Notes: generated by a model from the letters alone, not told the origin. A stretch of DNA of 64,000 nucleotides from Bacillus massiliigorillae (GCF_000380245.2 NZ_HG428741.1:2425665-2489664), one strand, 5' to 3'; positions 17,089 to 25,625 are shown, counted from the stretch's first letter. A program made the numbers and translations.

Positions 17089-17154
17089 AGAAAAACCGGC
17101 ACCGGTCCTTTTTGATTGTTGTTTTTACTTCTTGTTTTTCTTCAAAGCAAAAAG
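17089..17154. repeat. 66-bp direct repeat, copy B
   Basis: Second copy of the repeat at 16921-16986, at a period of 168 bp. On the minus strand each copy begins immediately after a hairpin, so the unit duplicated may be a hairpin plus the 66-bp tail, with the hairpins having diverged or been replaced. Confidence 0.9.
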
Positions 17155-17196
17155 GGCGTGCAAGAAGCGATATGAAATCACTTTTTGCACACCCTT
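17152..17196 (-). terminator. Terminator of ymxH
   Basis: AAGGGCGTGCAAGAAG pairs with CTTTTTGCACACCCTT; on the minus strand it is followed by CCTTTTTGCTTTG. It lies 20 nt past the ymxH stop. Confidence 0.85.
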
Positions 17197-17214
17197 AACA
17201 TAAATATGCTTTTT

Positions 17215-17469
17215 TTAAGACTTCTCTTCATAATGAACTTCTGGAATATCAATTATTATCATATCCGTTCCAATTTTCTTAATATGACGCCATGGCACTC
17301 GTATTTCACTTCCATTCTTCTTAAACCCAAACCATTTCACTGATGGAATAATAAGTGCTACTATTTGTCCATTTTCATTAATTTCTAAATCAGTCTGACC
17401 AAGAATACCTAGCCGCTCTGCTTTTTTCACATCTACAATTTCTTTACCGCTTAATTCACTTAACCTCAT
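17215..17469 (-). CDS. ymxH: YlmC/YmxH-family PRC-barrel sporulation protein
   Basis: An 84-aa single-domain protein of the YlmC/YmxH family. MRLSELSGKEIVDVKKAERLG begins a PRC-barrel; the pattern GQTDLEINENGQIVALIIPS and a VPWRHIKKIGTDMIIID end are typical. ATG start with GAGGTG 9 nt upstream; an in-frame GTG four codons earlier overlaps that site. It stands between mlpA and dpaA as in B. subtilis, but terminators on both sides make it a one-gene unit. The molecular function is unknown; family members are tied to sporulation. Confidence 0.88.
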   Translation of the reverse strand: MRLSELSGKEIVDVKKAERLGILGQTDLEINENGQIVALIIPSVKWFGFKKNGSEIRVPWRHIKKIGTDMIIIDIPEVHYEEKS

Positions 17470-17560
17470 AAAAGCAGTCACCTCTTTTATATATACCTAT
17501 TACATTCATATAGGTTAGAGCGTAAGATTAGAAGTGATTTTTGAAAAGAAATTAAAAAAA

Positions 17561-17594
17561 CGTGCTAAAAGGTTATTCACAACCTTCTAGCACA
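17561..17594 (-). terminator. Terminator of mlpA
   Basis: GTGCTAAAAGGTT pairs with AACCTTCTAGCAC; on the minus strand CGTTTTTTT follows. It begins 7 nt past the mlpA stop. Confidence 0.9.
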
Positions 17595-17600
17595 GCGTCT

Positions 17601-18839
17601 TTACTTCGATTGCCATTCTTCTATTGGACTAATGAAAGCCATCGCATGTTGATCTGTAAACACTTTATTTGTAATAGCTGCAACACTTTCTTGTGTTACA
17701 TTATCAATCAACTCAACAATTTCATCTAGAGAACGATGTTTGCCTAAAACAAGTTCATTCTTACCATTACGACTCATTCTACTATTCGTGCTTTCCAAGC
17801 TCAGCATTAAGTTACCTTTTAACTGTTCTTTACTATTATTAAGCTCTTTCGCCGTAATGCCATCACGTTTAAAAGTATCAATCGTCTGTTGGATTGTTTG
17901 GAACAATACATCCATTTGATTCGCTCCAGTTCCACCATAGATTGTTACTAATCCGCTATCTTGATAACCTGAATGGTAAGAGTAAACAGAATATGCTAAA
18001 CCTCTTTGCTCACGAACTTCTTGGAATAAACGGCTACTCATGCTCCCACCAAGGATGTTATTCATGACAATTAAGCTATAGGCATTGCTATTCCCAATCG
18101 GCAAACCTTCATATCCTAAACATAGGTGGGCTTGTTCTGTCTCTTTCTTTTTCTTTAATGTATTATAGTGAAAAACAGGTTTTTCTTGTTGTACGTTAGC
18201 AGGTTTTCCACCTTCATAACTTCCGAATAACTTTTCAACTTCTTTAATAAAGCTTTCATCCACATTACCCGCAACAGAAATCACTAAACGATCCGGTGTA
18301 TACATTTCATGCACATATTGTTTTAGGGTTTCAGTTGTAAAAGTCGCTAATGTTTCTTCACGCCCTAAGATTGGATAAGCCAATGGGTTTTTTTCATATA
18401 CCGCTCTACTTAATAAATCATGCACAATATCATCAGGAGTATCTTCATACATTTTAATCTCTTCAAACACAACATTTCGTTCTTTTTGTAACTCTTCTGA
18501 ATCAAATGTAGAATTAAAGAACATATCTCCTAACACATTAAGTGCGTAGCTAGCATGATTATCTAATACCTTTGCATAGTAGCAAGTATACTCCTTCGAT
18601 GTAAAGGCATTTACTTGTCCACCGATACTATCGAAGCTTTCTGCGATTTCTTTCGCATTTCTTGTAGTGGTTCCTTTAAAAAACATATGCTCTAAGAAAT
18701 GTGAGATTCCATTATTGCTTTCAGTTTCATTAATAGATCCTGCCTTAATCCATAAACCAATAGCTACCGAACGTACAGTAGGTATATTCTCAAGAACTAT
18801 TCGTACTCCATTTTGACATGTATATTTTTTAATCAACAA
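17601..18839 (-). CDS. mlpA: M16-family zinc peptidase MlpA
   Basis: A 412-aa processing-peptidase-like protein (pitrilysin family M16). The inverted zinc motif H47-F-L-E50-H51 and a downstream glutamate in the NVVFEEIKMYEDTPDD region are present, followed by the M16 C-terminal domain (GGSMSSRLFQEVREQRGLAYSVYS). It begins at one of two adjacent TTG codons (18839 or 18836) behind AGGAGGG; the second would give MIKKYTC, as in homologues. Cytoplasmic, with no signal peptide. In B. subtilis the orthologue lies in the same pnp-ylxY-mlpA order. Confidence 0.93.
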   Translation of the reverse strand: MLIKKYTCQNGVRIVLENIPTVRSVAIGLWIKAGSINETESNNGISHFLEHMFFKGTTTRNAKEIAESFDSIGGQVNAFTSKEYTCYYAKVLDNHASYALNVLGDMFFNSTFDSEELQKERNVVFEEIKMYEDTPDDIVHDLLSRAVYEKNPLAYPILGREETLATFTTETLKQYVHEMYTPDRLVISVAGNVDESFIKEVEKLFGSYEGGKPANVQQEKPVFHYNTLKKKKETEQAHLCLGYEGLPIGNSNAYSLIVMNNILGGSMSSRLFQEVREQRGLAYSVYSYHSGYQDSGLVTIYGGTGANQMDVLFQTIQQTIDTFKRDGITAKELNNSKEQLKGNLMLSLESTNSRMSRNGKNELVLGKHRSLDEIVELIDNVTQESVAAITNKVFTDQHAMAFISPIEEWQSK

Positions 18840-18888
18840 CTTTTCCCTCCTATATCTTGCTGTCTTAATTGAAACTTTTTCGCCCCGA

Positions 18889-19848
18889 TTAATGCATAAT
18901 TCTTTCTTCTTTCAATGCTTCAGATACCGTCGTAATATGTAACTGTTTCTTCTTAATGTTCACAATTAATGTCTCTAAAGATTTTGCCGATGTTTCAGTA
19001 GGATGCATTAATATGAAAGCACCATTGTGCATTTTGCTTAAAACTCTTTCTGTTAAAACAGCTGGAGTTGGCTTTTGCCAATCAATTGTATCAACACTCC
19101 ACATAATTGTATCCATACCTAATTCGTCAGCAATTGTCACTGTTTCATCTCTAAATGCACCACTAGGTGGAGCAAACAAACTAGTTGAAACACCTGTGAC
19201 GGCTTTGATTACATCGTTTGTTTCTTGAATCTCTTTCCGTATCAAACTAGATGATAGCCTTTGCATATTTGGATGCGTATAAGAATGATTACCAACCTCA
19301 TGTCCCGCTCCAGTTATCATTTTCGCTAATTCTGGATTATTCTTTGTCCATCTTCCTTCGAGAAAGAAAGTAGCCTTCACATTATGCTTTTTAAGCACAG
19401 AGAGCATCTGTGGGATATATTCATTTCCCCAAGCAACATTTATTAGAAACGATGCAACAGGCTTATCCGGATGAGCGCGGTAAATAGGAGCAGCTTTCAA
19501 TTGAGAAAGATGTACCTTCGGTCGTATTTGTTTATATATCAGTTTTTTTTCATCAAACACACCAGCATCTTTCATGACATTATAAGAAGAGAGTATATCT
19601 ACTTTTAGGCCATTATATCCAGGAACAGTCTTCCACACAGAGTCTATCATAGCATCTTTTGGAGAAACTTCATATTCCTTCGCTTTTTGCTTTATTTCTT
19701 CTAGAAGAGGATCATTCTTTTTTACTACCGAAACAGATTGACTTTTTAAGGTGGTTACATATTGATCAATGCTCGGCGACTGCACCAACATCCATGATAC
19801 TCCTCCTATCGCACATATCGCAATAAGCTGCTTCCACTTTTTACTCAT
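18889..19848 (-). CDS. ylxY: YlxY, NodB-type polysaccharide deacetylase-like protein
   Basis: A 319-aa secreted or membrane-anchored protein, the length of B. subtilis YlxY, from the ATG at MSKKWKQ with GAGGAGG 9 nt upstream. An N-terminal hydrophobic segment (LIAICAIGGVSWMLV) is followed by a NodB homology domain from about residue 125. The metal motif NHSYTH and FAPPSGAF are present, but the usual TFDDG motif 1 is replaced by LINVAWGNE, so the two Asp are missing and deacetylase activity is doubtful. The gene follows pnp, separated by a terminator. Confidence 0.88.
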   Translation of the reverse strand: MSKKWKQLIAICAIGGVSWMLVQSPSIDQYVTTLKSQSVSVVKKNDPLLEEIKQKAKEYEVSPKDAMIDSVWKTVPGYNGLKVDILSSYNVMKDAGVFDEKKLIYKQIRPKVHLSQLKAAPIYRAHPDKPVASFLINVAWGNEYIPQMLSVLKKHNVKATFFLEGRWTKNNPELAKMITGAGHEVGNHSYTHPNMQRLSSSLIRKEIQETNDVIKAVTGVSTSLFAPPSGAFRDETVTIADELGMDTIMWSVDTIDWQKPTPAVLTERVLSKMHNGAFILMHPTETSAKSLETLIVNIKKKQLHITTVSEALKEERIMH

Positions 19849-19973
19849 TTGTACTATCCTCCTCATAAACATAACAAAAACAATCGCATTGTCATATACG
19901 AAATTTCATTTATTATTTTGTTACATATAAAAGATTCTTAGTACAGTTTTATGAAGAGTTTGTACATGATAGA

Positions 19974-20000
19974 CTAAAAAAACCGTTACCGGTCTTTTTA
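19974..20000. repeat. ACCG/CGGT intergenic palindrome, copy 4
   Basis: A run of A, ACCG, loop TTAC, CGGT, then CTTTTT. The stem is identical to the copies at 16921 and 17089 while the loop differs. It lies between pnp and ylxY; the rest of the 19849-20096 gap holds only a CTGCTAGCAG palindrome. Confidence 0.65.
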
Positions 20001-20096
20001 AATTAATATTTTTGATTCATAGGTTACTACAAACTACAAAGGAAACGTCTGCTAGCAGTTAGTAGCCACCTACAATTATACCCATCCTATATGCTA

Positions 20097-20146
20097 AAAA
20101 AGAGTGTTCGAAAAGTAGATAACATACTCTCCGAACACCCTTTTTC
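20097..20146 (-). terminator. Terminator of pnp
   Basis: AGTGTTCG/CGAACACC hairpin with inner complementarity, followed on the minus strand by CTCTTTTTTAGC, about 10-60 nt past the pnp stop. Confidence 0.85.
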
Positions 20147-20158
20147 ATACATGTAAAA

Positions 20159-22273
20159 TTAGCTCATTTGCTCTGCTTCTTTTTGTTCTTTTAGTACAGC
20201 TTTGCGAGATAAGTTTACTCGGCCTTGCTTGTCCACTTCTGTAACTTTTACAAGGATTTCATCGCCAAGTTTAACAACATCTTCTACTTTGCCAACACGT
20301 TCCATTGCCAGTTCAGAAATATGAACTAATCCATCTTTACCACTAAAGATTTCAACAAATGCACCGAACTTTTCGATACGTTTTACTTTACCAAGATATG
20401 TTTTACCAACTTCTACTTCACGAACTAAATCCTCAATGATTTGTTTCGCACGTTGGTTATTCTCTTCATTAGTAGAAGCAATGAAGATTGTACCATCTTG
20501 TTCGATATCGATTTTAACACCAGTTTCTTCAATGATTTTATTGATTTGCTTACCGCTTGGTCCAATAACATCACGAATCTTCTCTGGATTGATAGCCATC
20601 ATAAGAATCTTAGGTGCATATTGAGAAAGCTGTGTACGTGGCTTGCTGATTGTTTGCATCATTGATTCAAGGATATGCATTCTTCCAGCCTTCGCTTGTT
20701 GTAATGCTTCTTCAAGAATTTGTCTAGATAAACCGTCAATCTTAATATCCATTTGAAGTGCTGTAACACCTTTTGCTGTACCAGCTACTTTAAAGTCCAT
20801 ATCTCCTAGGTGATCTTCCATACCTTGAATATCCGTTAAGATTGTATAGTGCTCACCCTTCTTAACAAGACCCATTGCAATACCTGCTACAGGAGCTTTA
20901 ATTGGCACACCAGCATCCATCATAGCTAAAGTACTTGCACAAATACTTGCTTGAGATGTTGAACCATTTGATTCAAGAACTTCTGATACAAGACGAACTG
21001 TATATGGGAAGTCTTTTTCAGATGGAATAACAGGCTCAAGAGCACGCTCACCTAATGCACCATGACCAATTTCACGACGACCTGGTCCTCGAGATGGTCC
21101 AGTTTCCCCAACACTGTATTGAGGGAAGTTATAGTGATGCATGAAACGTTTAGATTCCTCAACACCTAAACCATCTAGAATTTGTACATCACCTAATGCA
21201 CCTAGCGTACAAATAGATAACGCTTGAGTTTGTCCACGCGTAAATAATCCAGAACCATGCGTACGTGCAAGTAGTCCTGTTTCAGAAGATAATGGACGAA
21301 TCTCATCCGGTTTACGACCATCAGGGCGTACTTTTTCTTCTGTAATTAAACGGCGTACTTCGTTTTTCACTAATTTATTTAAAATTTCTTTTACTTGCTT
21401 TAATTGAGCATCTTCCGCTTCTTGCTCCTCGTAATGAGCAACTACACGATTTTTTACAACTGTAATAGCTTCCTCACGAGCTTGCTTTTCTTTCACTTGA
21501 ACCGCTTTATTAATATCTTCTTCACACATAGCCGTTACTTCAGCTAAAAGTTCTGCGTCAAGTTCATAAAGAGCGATTTCACGATTTTCTTTACCAACCT
21601 CTGCAACAATTTCCTCTTGGAAAGCGATTAATCGTTTAATCTCTTCATGCCCGAACATAATTGCTTCTAACATAACTTCTTCAGGAACTTCATCAGCTCC
21701 TGCTTCTACCATGTTAATAGCATCTTTTGTACCCGCTACTGATAAATTAATATCACTTTTTTCCATTTGTTCTACAGTTGGATTAATAATAAATTCTCCG
21801 TCTACTCGTCCAACGATAACACCAGCAATTGGTCCTTCAAATGGGATGTCTGAAATGCAAAGCGCGATTGATGACCCAAACATAGCAGCCATTTCCGAAG
21901 AACAATCTTGATCGACACTCATTACAGTACTAATAACTTGTACATCATTACGGAATCCGTCAGCAAATAATGGACGAATCGGTCTATCAATTAAACGACT
22001 CGCTAAAATCGCTTTTTCACTTGGACGACCTTCACGTTTAATAAATCCTCCTGGAATTTTACCAACCGCGTATAGTCTTTCTTCATAGTTTACTGTTAAT
22101 GGAAAGAAGTCTACAGCCTTAGCTTCTTTTGATGCTGTAGCAGCTGTAAGTACTGCTGTATCTCCATAGCGAATTAATGCTGCCCCGCTTGCTTGTTTTG
22201 CTAGTTGTCCAACTTCGACTGTTAGCGTGCGTCCAGCCCAATCTATGGAAAATGTTTTTTTCGTTTGATCCAT
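20159..22273 (-). CDS. pnp: Polynucleotide phosphorylase
   Basis: A 704-aa 3'-to-5' phosphorolytic exoribonuclease. Two RNase PH domains (about 10-215 and 310-545) flank a helical linker; the second contains the GPSRGPGRREIGHGALGERA active-site region. A KH domain (IRDVIGPSGKQINKIIEETG, about 560-620) and an S1 domain (GKTYLGKVKRIEKFGAFVEI, about 625-695) bind RNA. It is a degradosome component in Bacillus. It follows rpsO, whose terminator lies between. Confidence 0.97.
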   Translation of the reverse strand: MDQTKKTFSIDWAGRTLTVEVGQLAKQASGAALIRYGDTAVLTAATASKEAKAVDFFPLTVNYEERLYAVGKIPGGFIKREGRPSEKAILASRLIDRPIRPLFADGFRNDVQVISTVMSVDQDCSSEMAAMFGSSIALCISDIPFEGPIAGVIVGRVDGEFIINPTVEQMEKSDINLSVAGTKDAINMVEAGADEVPEEVMLEAIMFGHEEIKRLIAFQEEIVAEVGKENREIALYELDAELLAEVTAMCEEDINKAVQVKEKQAREEAITVVKNRVVAHYEEQEAEDAQLKQVKEILNKLVKNEVRRLITEEKVRPDGRKPDEIRPLSSETGLLARTHGSGLFTRGQTQALSICTLGALGDVQILDGLGVEESKRFMHHYNFPQYSVGETGPSRGPGRREIGHGALGERALEPVIPSEKDFPYTVRLVSEVLESNGSTSQASICASTLAMMDAGVPIKAPVAGIAMGLVKKGEHYTILTDIQGMEDHLGDMDFKVAGTAKGVTALQMDIKIDGLSRQILEEALQQAKAGRMHILESMMQTISKPRTQLSQYAPKILMMAINPEKIRDVIGPSGKQINKIIEETGVKIDIEQDGTIFIASTNEENNQRAKQIIEDLVREVEVGKTYLGKVKRIEKFGAFVEIFSGKDGLVHISELAMERVGKVEDVVKLGDEILVKVTEVDKQGRVNLSRKAVLKEQKEAEQMS

Positions 22274-22477
22274 TGTTTTTAAAACCCCTCTCTACAATCT
22301 ATACATAAGGTTAAATTATCTTTAATCATCTATTACATGTATGTAAAAGCGTACATTTCCTAACCCATACTAGTCTTATTATGCACGAAATATCGTATCA
22401 TTAACAGTATAAAAAGAAAATGTATGCACATTTATCATTTTTTTATTATTATTTTACAAAAAAATCTTATTTACAAG
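22274..22477 (-). other. pnp upstream region
   Basis: About 200 nt between the rpsO terminator and pnp. It contains AT-rich stretches with several -10-like hexamers (CATAAT, TATACT) but none with a matching -35 at the right distance, so no promoter is called. Confidence 0.4.
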
Positions 22478-22506
22478 AAAAAAGCGGGAAATATCCCGCT
22501 TTTTTT
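22478..22506 (-). terminator. Terminator of rpsO
   Basis: AAAAAGCGGGA and TCCCGCTTTTT form a perfect hairpin with A and T runs on both sides. Confidence 0.95.
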
Positions 22507-22557
22507 CAAAATGGGTATACCCCATTAGATTGTAAAGAATGAAAAAATCTCTACAGA

Positions 22558-22827
22558 TTATCGACGTAAACCAAGTTTGTTGATTAGCTCACGGTAACGA
22601 GTAACATCTTTGTTACGTAGGTAAGTTTGTAAGTTACGACGCTTACCAACCATTTTTAATAATCCACGACGAGAGTGGTGGTCTTTCTTGTGAGTACGTA
22701 AGTGCTCGTTTAATGCGTTGATTTCTGCAGTTAAAACAGCGATTTGAACTTCAGGAGATCCTGTATCGTTCGCATGAGTTCTGTATTCTGCGATAATTTC
22801 GTTTTTACGTTCTTGAGTAATTGCCAT
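22558..22827 (-). CDS. rpsO: 30S ribosomal protein S15
   Basis: An 89-aa 16S rRNA-binding protein needed for platform assembly. The full-length family pattern is present (GSPEVQIAVLTAEINALNEHL, then HHSRRGLLKMVGKRRNLQTYL). ATG start with GAGGTG 8 nt upstream. Expressed alone: it has its own sigma-A promoter, a leader resembling known S15 autoregulatory RNAs, and a strong terminator. Confidence 0.98.
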   Translation of the reverse strand: MAITQERKNEIIAEYRTHANDTGSPEVQIAVLTAEINALNEHLRTHKKDHHSRRGLLKMVGKRRNLQTYLRNKDVTRYRELINKLGLRR

Positions 22828-22920
22828 TTGTATTCACCTCATAAATTTTTTAAAAAATTCCCTTTAGCTGAGCATAGCGTCGGTGACTCGACTAGCCAAG
22901 CACAGGTTCATTTTTGATAC
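22828..22920 (-). promoter_or_regulatory. S15 (rpsO) autoregulatory leader RNA
   Basis: The leader core (22864-22899, minus strand) reads GGCTAGTCGAGTCACC then GACGCTATGCTCAGC, including a GTCG/CGAC stem. It looks like the three-way-junction S15 mRNA binding site described in Bacillus/Geobacillus rpsO. Assignment is from memory of the motif, not a covariance search. Confidence 0.55.
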
Positions 22921-22927
22921 GTTTTAC

Positions 22928-22956
22928 ATATTACTATTTTATTGAGAAAAAAGCAA
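22928..22956 (-). promoter_or_regulatory. Sigma-A promoter of rpsO
   Basis: On the minus strand TTGCTT, 17 nt, TAATAT. It abuts the ribF stop codon. Confidence 0.75.
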
Positions 22957-22958
22957 GT

Positions 22959-23906
22959 TTAGCGCGTGATTTTCTCAAAATATTGTTTTGCGTCACTCTT
23001 ATCTTGTGAAATTTGCGCAATCAACTCATCTAAACCTGCGAATTTTTTTTCACTACGCAGTCTAATAAACCATTCAACGGTAATTTCATGGTCATAGATA
23101 GTATCTTCAAAATCAAAAATATGTACTTCAACATTAGGTCTATCAGGTTTTTCATCGTGAAAGGTCGGCTTGTAACCAATATTACACACACCATCATATG
23201 TTCGATTATTGACAGTCGCCTTTACAGCATATACACCTGTAGATGGAATGATATACTCATCACTTAGATGCACATTCGCTGTTGGGAAACCTAATTTTCT
23301 GCCACGTTTCTCACCATGAATGACAACACCTTTAGTAGCATAATTTCTACCAGCTAACCTATGAAACCCTTCAAAATCCCCTTCAAACAATAGGCTACGA
23401 ATTCTTGTTGAGCTAATTTTCTCTTCAGCAAAGCTTAACTTTGGAACAATTGTTTGTGTAAATATCCCTCTCGCATGAAAAGGTAGCGTTTCCATTGTTC
23501 CTTTACCAAGCCTACCGTATGAGTAATCAAAACCAGCTGTAACGTGTTTAACATTTAATGCCAATAAATATTCATCAACAAATTGTTGAGGTAGCAATGA
23601 TGCAAACGCCTCCGTAAAATTAGCTACAAATAAATAATCAACACCTAGCTGCTCAATAAGTGCCATTTTGTCCTCAATTGGTGTGATATAATGTACATCC
23701 TGACGACTTCGCAGCACAGCAAGTGGATGAGGATAGAAGGTCATTACCGCTGAACTCCATCCATTTGCTTTCGCCGTCTCTATTGCTGAAGAAATGACTG
23801 TCTGATGCCCTTTATGGACACCATCAAAAAAACCAAGGGCAATAGAAAGCGGAGGAAAATCATCTTTCGTATAAGTATGAGGATAATCTAGCTTAATTAC
23901 TTTCAA
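22959..23906 (-). CDS. ribF: Bifunctional riboflavin kinase/FAD synthetase
   Basis: A 315-aa enzyme converting riboflavin to FMN and FAD. The N-terminal nucleotidyltransferase domain has GFFDGVHKGHQ (HxGH type) and SSTRIRSLL; the C-terminal flavokinase domain has RGRKLGFPTANV and GVYAVKATVNN. Called ribC in B. subtilis, where it likewise follows truB. The gap to truB is 36 nt. Confidence 0.96.
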   Translation of the reverse strand: MKVIKLDYPHTYTKDDFPPLSIALGFFDGVHKGHQTVISSAIETAKANGWSSAVMTFYPHPLAVLRSRQDVHYITPIEDKMALIEQLGVDYLFVANFTEAFASLLPQQFVDEYLLALNVKHVTAGFDYSYGRLGKGTMETLPFHARGIFTQTIVPKLSFAEEKISSTRIRSLLFEGDFEGFHRLAGRNYATKGVVIHGEKRGRKLGFPTANVHLSDEYIIPSTGVYAVKATVNNRTYDGVCNIGYKPTFHDEKPDRPNVEVHIFDFEDTIYDHEITVEWFIRLRSEKKFAGLDELIAQISQDKSDAKQYFEKITR

Positions 23907-23942
23907 TTTCTTCTCCTCTTTCTCTTAAAGCCTTTCTCTCTC

Positions 23943-24861
23943 TTATAAACCAGTTCGTAAAACCTTAACTGGCTTAATATAATCAGGCTTACTGTCATGT
24001 ATTTTATAAATAGCCAAAGCAACGTCATTATAAACTAACACGAATGGTTCCTCTGGATTAAAGCATATATTTTCTGGTTTCTGTAGTACTGCACCATTAA
24101 AAACTTTCATAGCTACTGTATCATTTATATCAATTTTCGGCAAATGGGTTAAACCGCACTCTAATGGCTGTAATAGCTCATGTTGGCGGTCTTCTAATAC
24201 GTATTGCTCTACTTGCTCTAATGTAAAACAATCATCAAGCGTAAAGCTAGAAGACTGAATTCGAATTAAATCTGACATATGAGCTGGGTATCCTAATTTT
24301 TCTCCCATCATCACTGCTAATGTACGGATATATGTACCTTTTGAACATCTAGCTCGAAAACGAAAAGAGATTGTCTCCCCTTCAAAAACATCTCTTTCAT
24401 CTAATAAAGTTAGTTCATAGATTTTTACTTTTCGGCTAGGACGTTCAATTTCAATACCAGCACGCGCATATTCGTAAAGCTTTTTTTCCATTTACTTTAA
24501 CAGCAGAAAACATAGGAGGTGTTTGCTCAATTTCCCCTGTTAGTTTTTCAAATACTGCAAGGATTTCATTCCTAGTAAAACTTTCAGTAACAGGCTTTTG
24601 TTCAACGACTTCCCCACTTTTATCTTCCGTTGTAGTTGAGAAACCAATAGTAACTTCGCCTTCATAAGCTTTTCCTGCATCCGTTATATACTCCGCTATT
24701 TTCGTTGCACGACCAATGCAAATAGGCAGCACACCGGTAACATCTGGATCTAATGTACCTGTATGTCCTACTTTTTTCGTTTTTAATAGCTTTCTTAATT
24801 TAAACACACAATCATGTGATGTCATGCCTTTAGGTTTATTGAGAGGTAAAATCCCTTCCAC
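23943..24861 (-). pseudogene. truB: tRNA pseudouridine(55) synthase TruB, frameshifted
   Basis: The two halves of TruB lie in different frames. The 5' part (from the GTG giving MEGILPLNKPKG, GGAG 8 nt upstream) contains the catalytic loop GTLDP with Asp38 and reads through PPMFSAVKVNGKK before shifting into a 9-codon tail ending at a stop. The 3' part resumes as KKLYEYARAGIEIERPSRK, exactly where B. subtilis TruB has VNGKKLYEYARAG. The junction is a run of seven A on the minus strand (24481-24487); six would give an intact protein of about 305 aa. The downstream half also has its own ATG overlapping the A run. Sequencing error, a real mutation or slippage could each explain it. Confidence 0.9.
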
Positions 24862-24903
24862 GTTACACACTCCAGTATATGCTTTACTTTTCTTCTTTAG
24901 AAA

Positions 24904-24958
24904 ATAGGCCGACCCCTATTATTCTTTTTCACAAAAGAAATTGTAGAAGTCAGCCTAT
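24904..24958 (-). terminator. Terminator between rbfA and truB
   Basis: ATAGGCCGAC and GTCAGCCTAT form the outer stem and TTCTTTTT/AAAAGAA an inner one; on the minus strand TATTTTCT follows. It would end the rimP-nusA-infB-rbfA transcript before truB. Confidence 0.75.
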
Positions 24959-24962
24959 AATA

Positions 24963-25328
24963 TTACTCTTCGTTATTTTTATCGTCTTGTTCAGTATGAA
25001 TTTGGTGAATTAGATTTTCAATGCGATGACCGTATTCTAACGACTCATCCCATTCAAAAGTGATTTCAGGCGTAATACGTAAACGGATACGCTTACCAAT
25101 TTCAGAACGGATAAATCCTTTTGCTTTAGCAAGACCAATTAACGTATTCTGCTTTTGTTCTTCATTTCCAAGCACCGATACATACACAGTTGCTTGTTGA
25201 AGATCTCCTGTAACACGAACATCAGTAACGGTTACAAAACCGATTCTTGGATCTTTTAATTTACGTCCAATGATTTCGGTTAATTCTTTTTTCATTTGTT
25301 CACCAACACGATTTGCACGAAGGCTCAT
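24963..25328 (-). CDS. rbfA: 30S ribosome-binding factor RbfA
   Basis: A 121-aa KH-fold protein for 16S rRNA 5'-end maturation and cold adaptation. MSLRANRVGEQMKKELTEII, DPRIGFVTVTDVRVTGDLQQA and RIRLRITPEITFEWDES are all family hallmarks. The start is the ATG with GAGGTG 6 nt upstream, three codons inside the longest frame. Last gene before a terminator. Confidence 0.97.
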   Translation of the reverse strand: MSLRANRVGEQMKKELTEIIGRKLKDPRIGFVTVTDVRVTGDLQQATVYVSVLGNEEQKQNTLIGLAKAKGFIRSEIGKRIRLRITPEITFEWDESLEYGHRIENLIHQIHTEQDDKNNEE

Positions 25329-25346
25329 AACTATCACCTCGTTTTA

Positions 25347-25625
25347 TTACAGCCATTGTATATCTGTTATAGTACGTTCTATCTCTGGAAAAGAATCTAC
25401 CAACTTTAAAGCACGTTGTAGTTCTTTCTCTGATGCAATATGGGAAGAAGAAACTGTGACAACAGCAATCTTCGTACGTTGCCACAAATCTTGATAATCA
25501 ACTTCCGCAACAGCTACATTATATTTTTGTTGAAGTCTTGTTAAAATACGCTGTAAAACTGCCCTTTTTTCTTTTAATGAATGCGCATCATAAATGATAG
25601 CTTCAAATTCAACGCAAACTATCAC
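25347..25625 (-). CDS. ylxP: YlxP (DUF503 family)
   Basis: A 92-aa protein of the DUF503 family, always found between infB and rbfA in Bacillus. Features are SLKEKRAVLQRILTRLQQKYNVAVAEVDYQD and a C-terminal RTITDIQWL. It overlaps the infB stop by 4 nt. The function is not established; position suggests a role around ribosome maturation. Confidence 0.9.
   Translation of the reverse strand: MIVCVEFEAIIYDAHSLKEKRAVLQRILTRLQQKYNVAVAEVDYQDLWQRTKIAVVTVSSSHIASEKELQRALKLVDSFPEIERTITDIQWL

Noticed and set aside
17018..17203. 61-codon plus-strand ORF in the repeat region
   Set aside because: It runs through the long inverted repeat, a 66-bp repeat copy and the ymxH terminator, so it is a by-product of these structures.
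24874..24879. TATACT as a -10 box for truB
   Set aside because: Transcription would start at or inside the ribosome binding site, leaving no leader for translation, and the -35 is poor.
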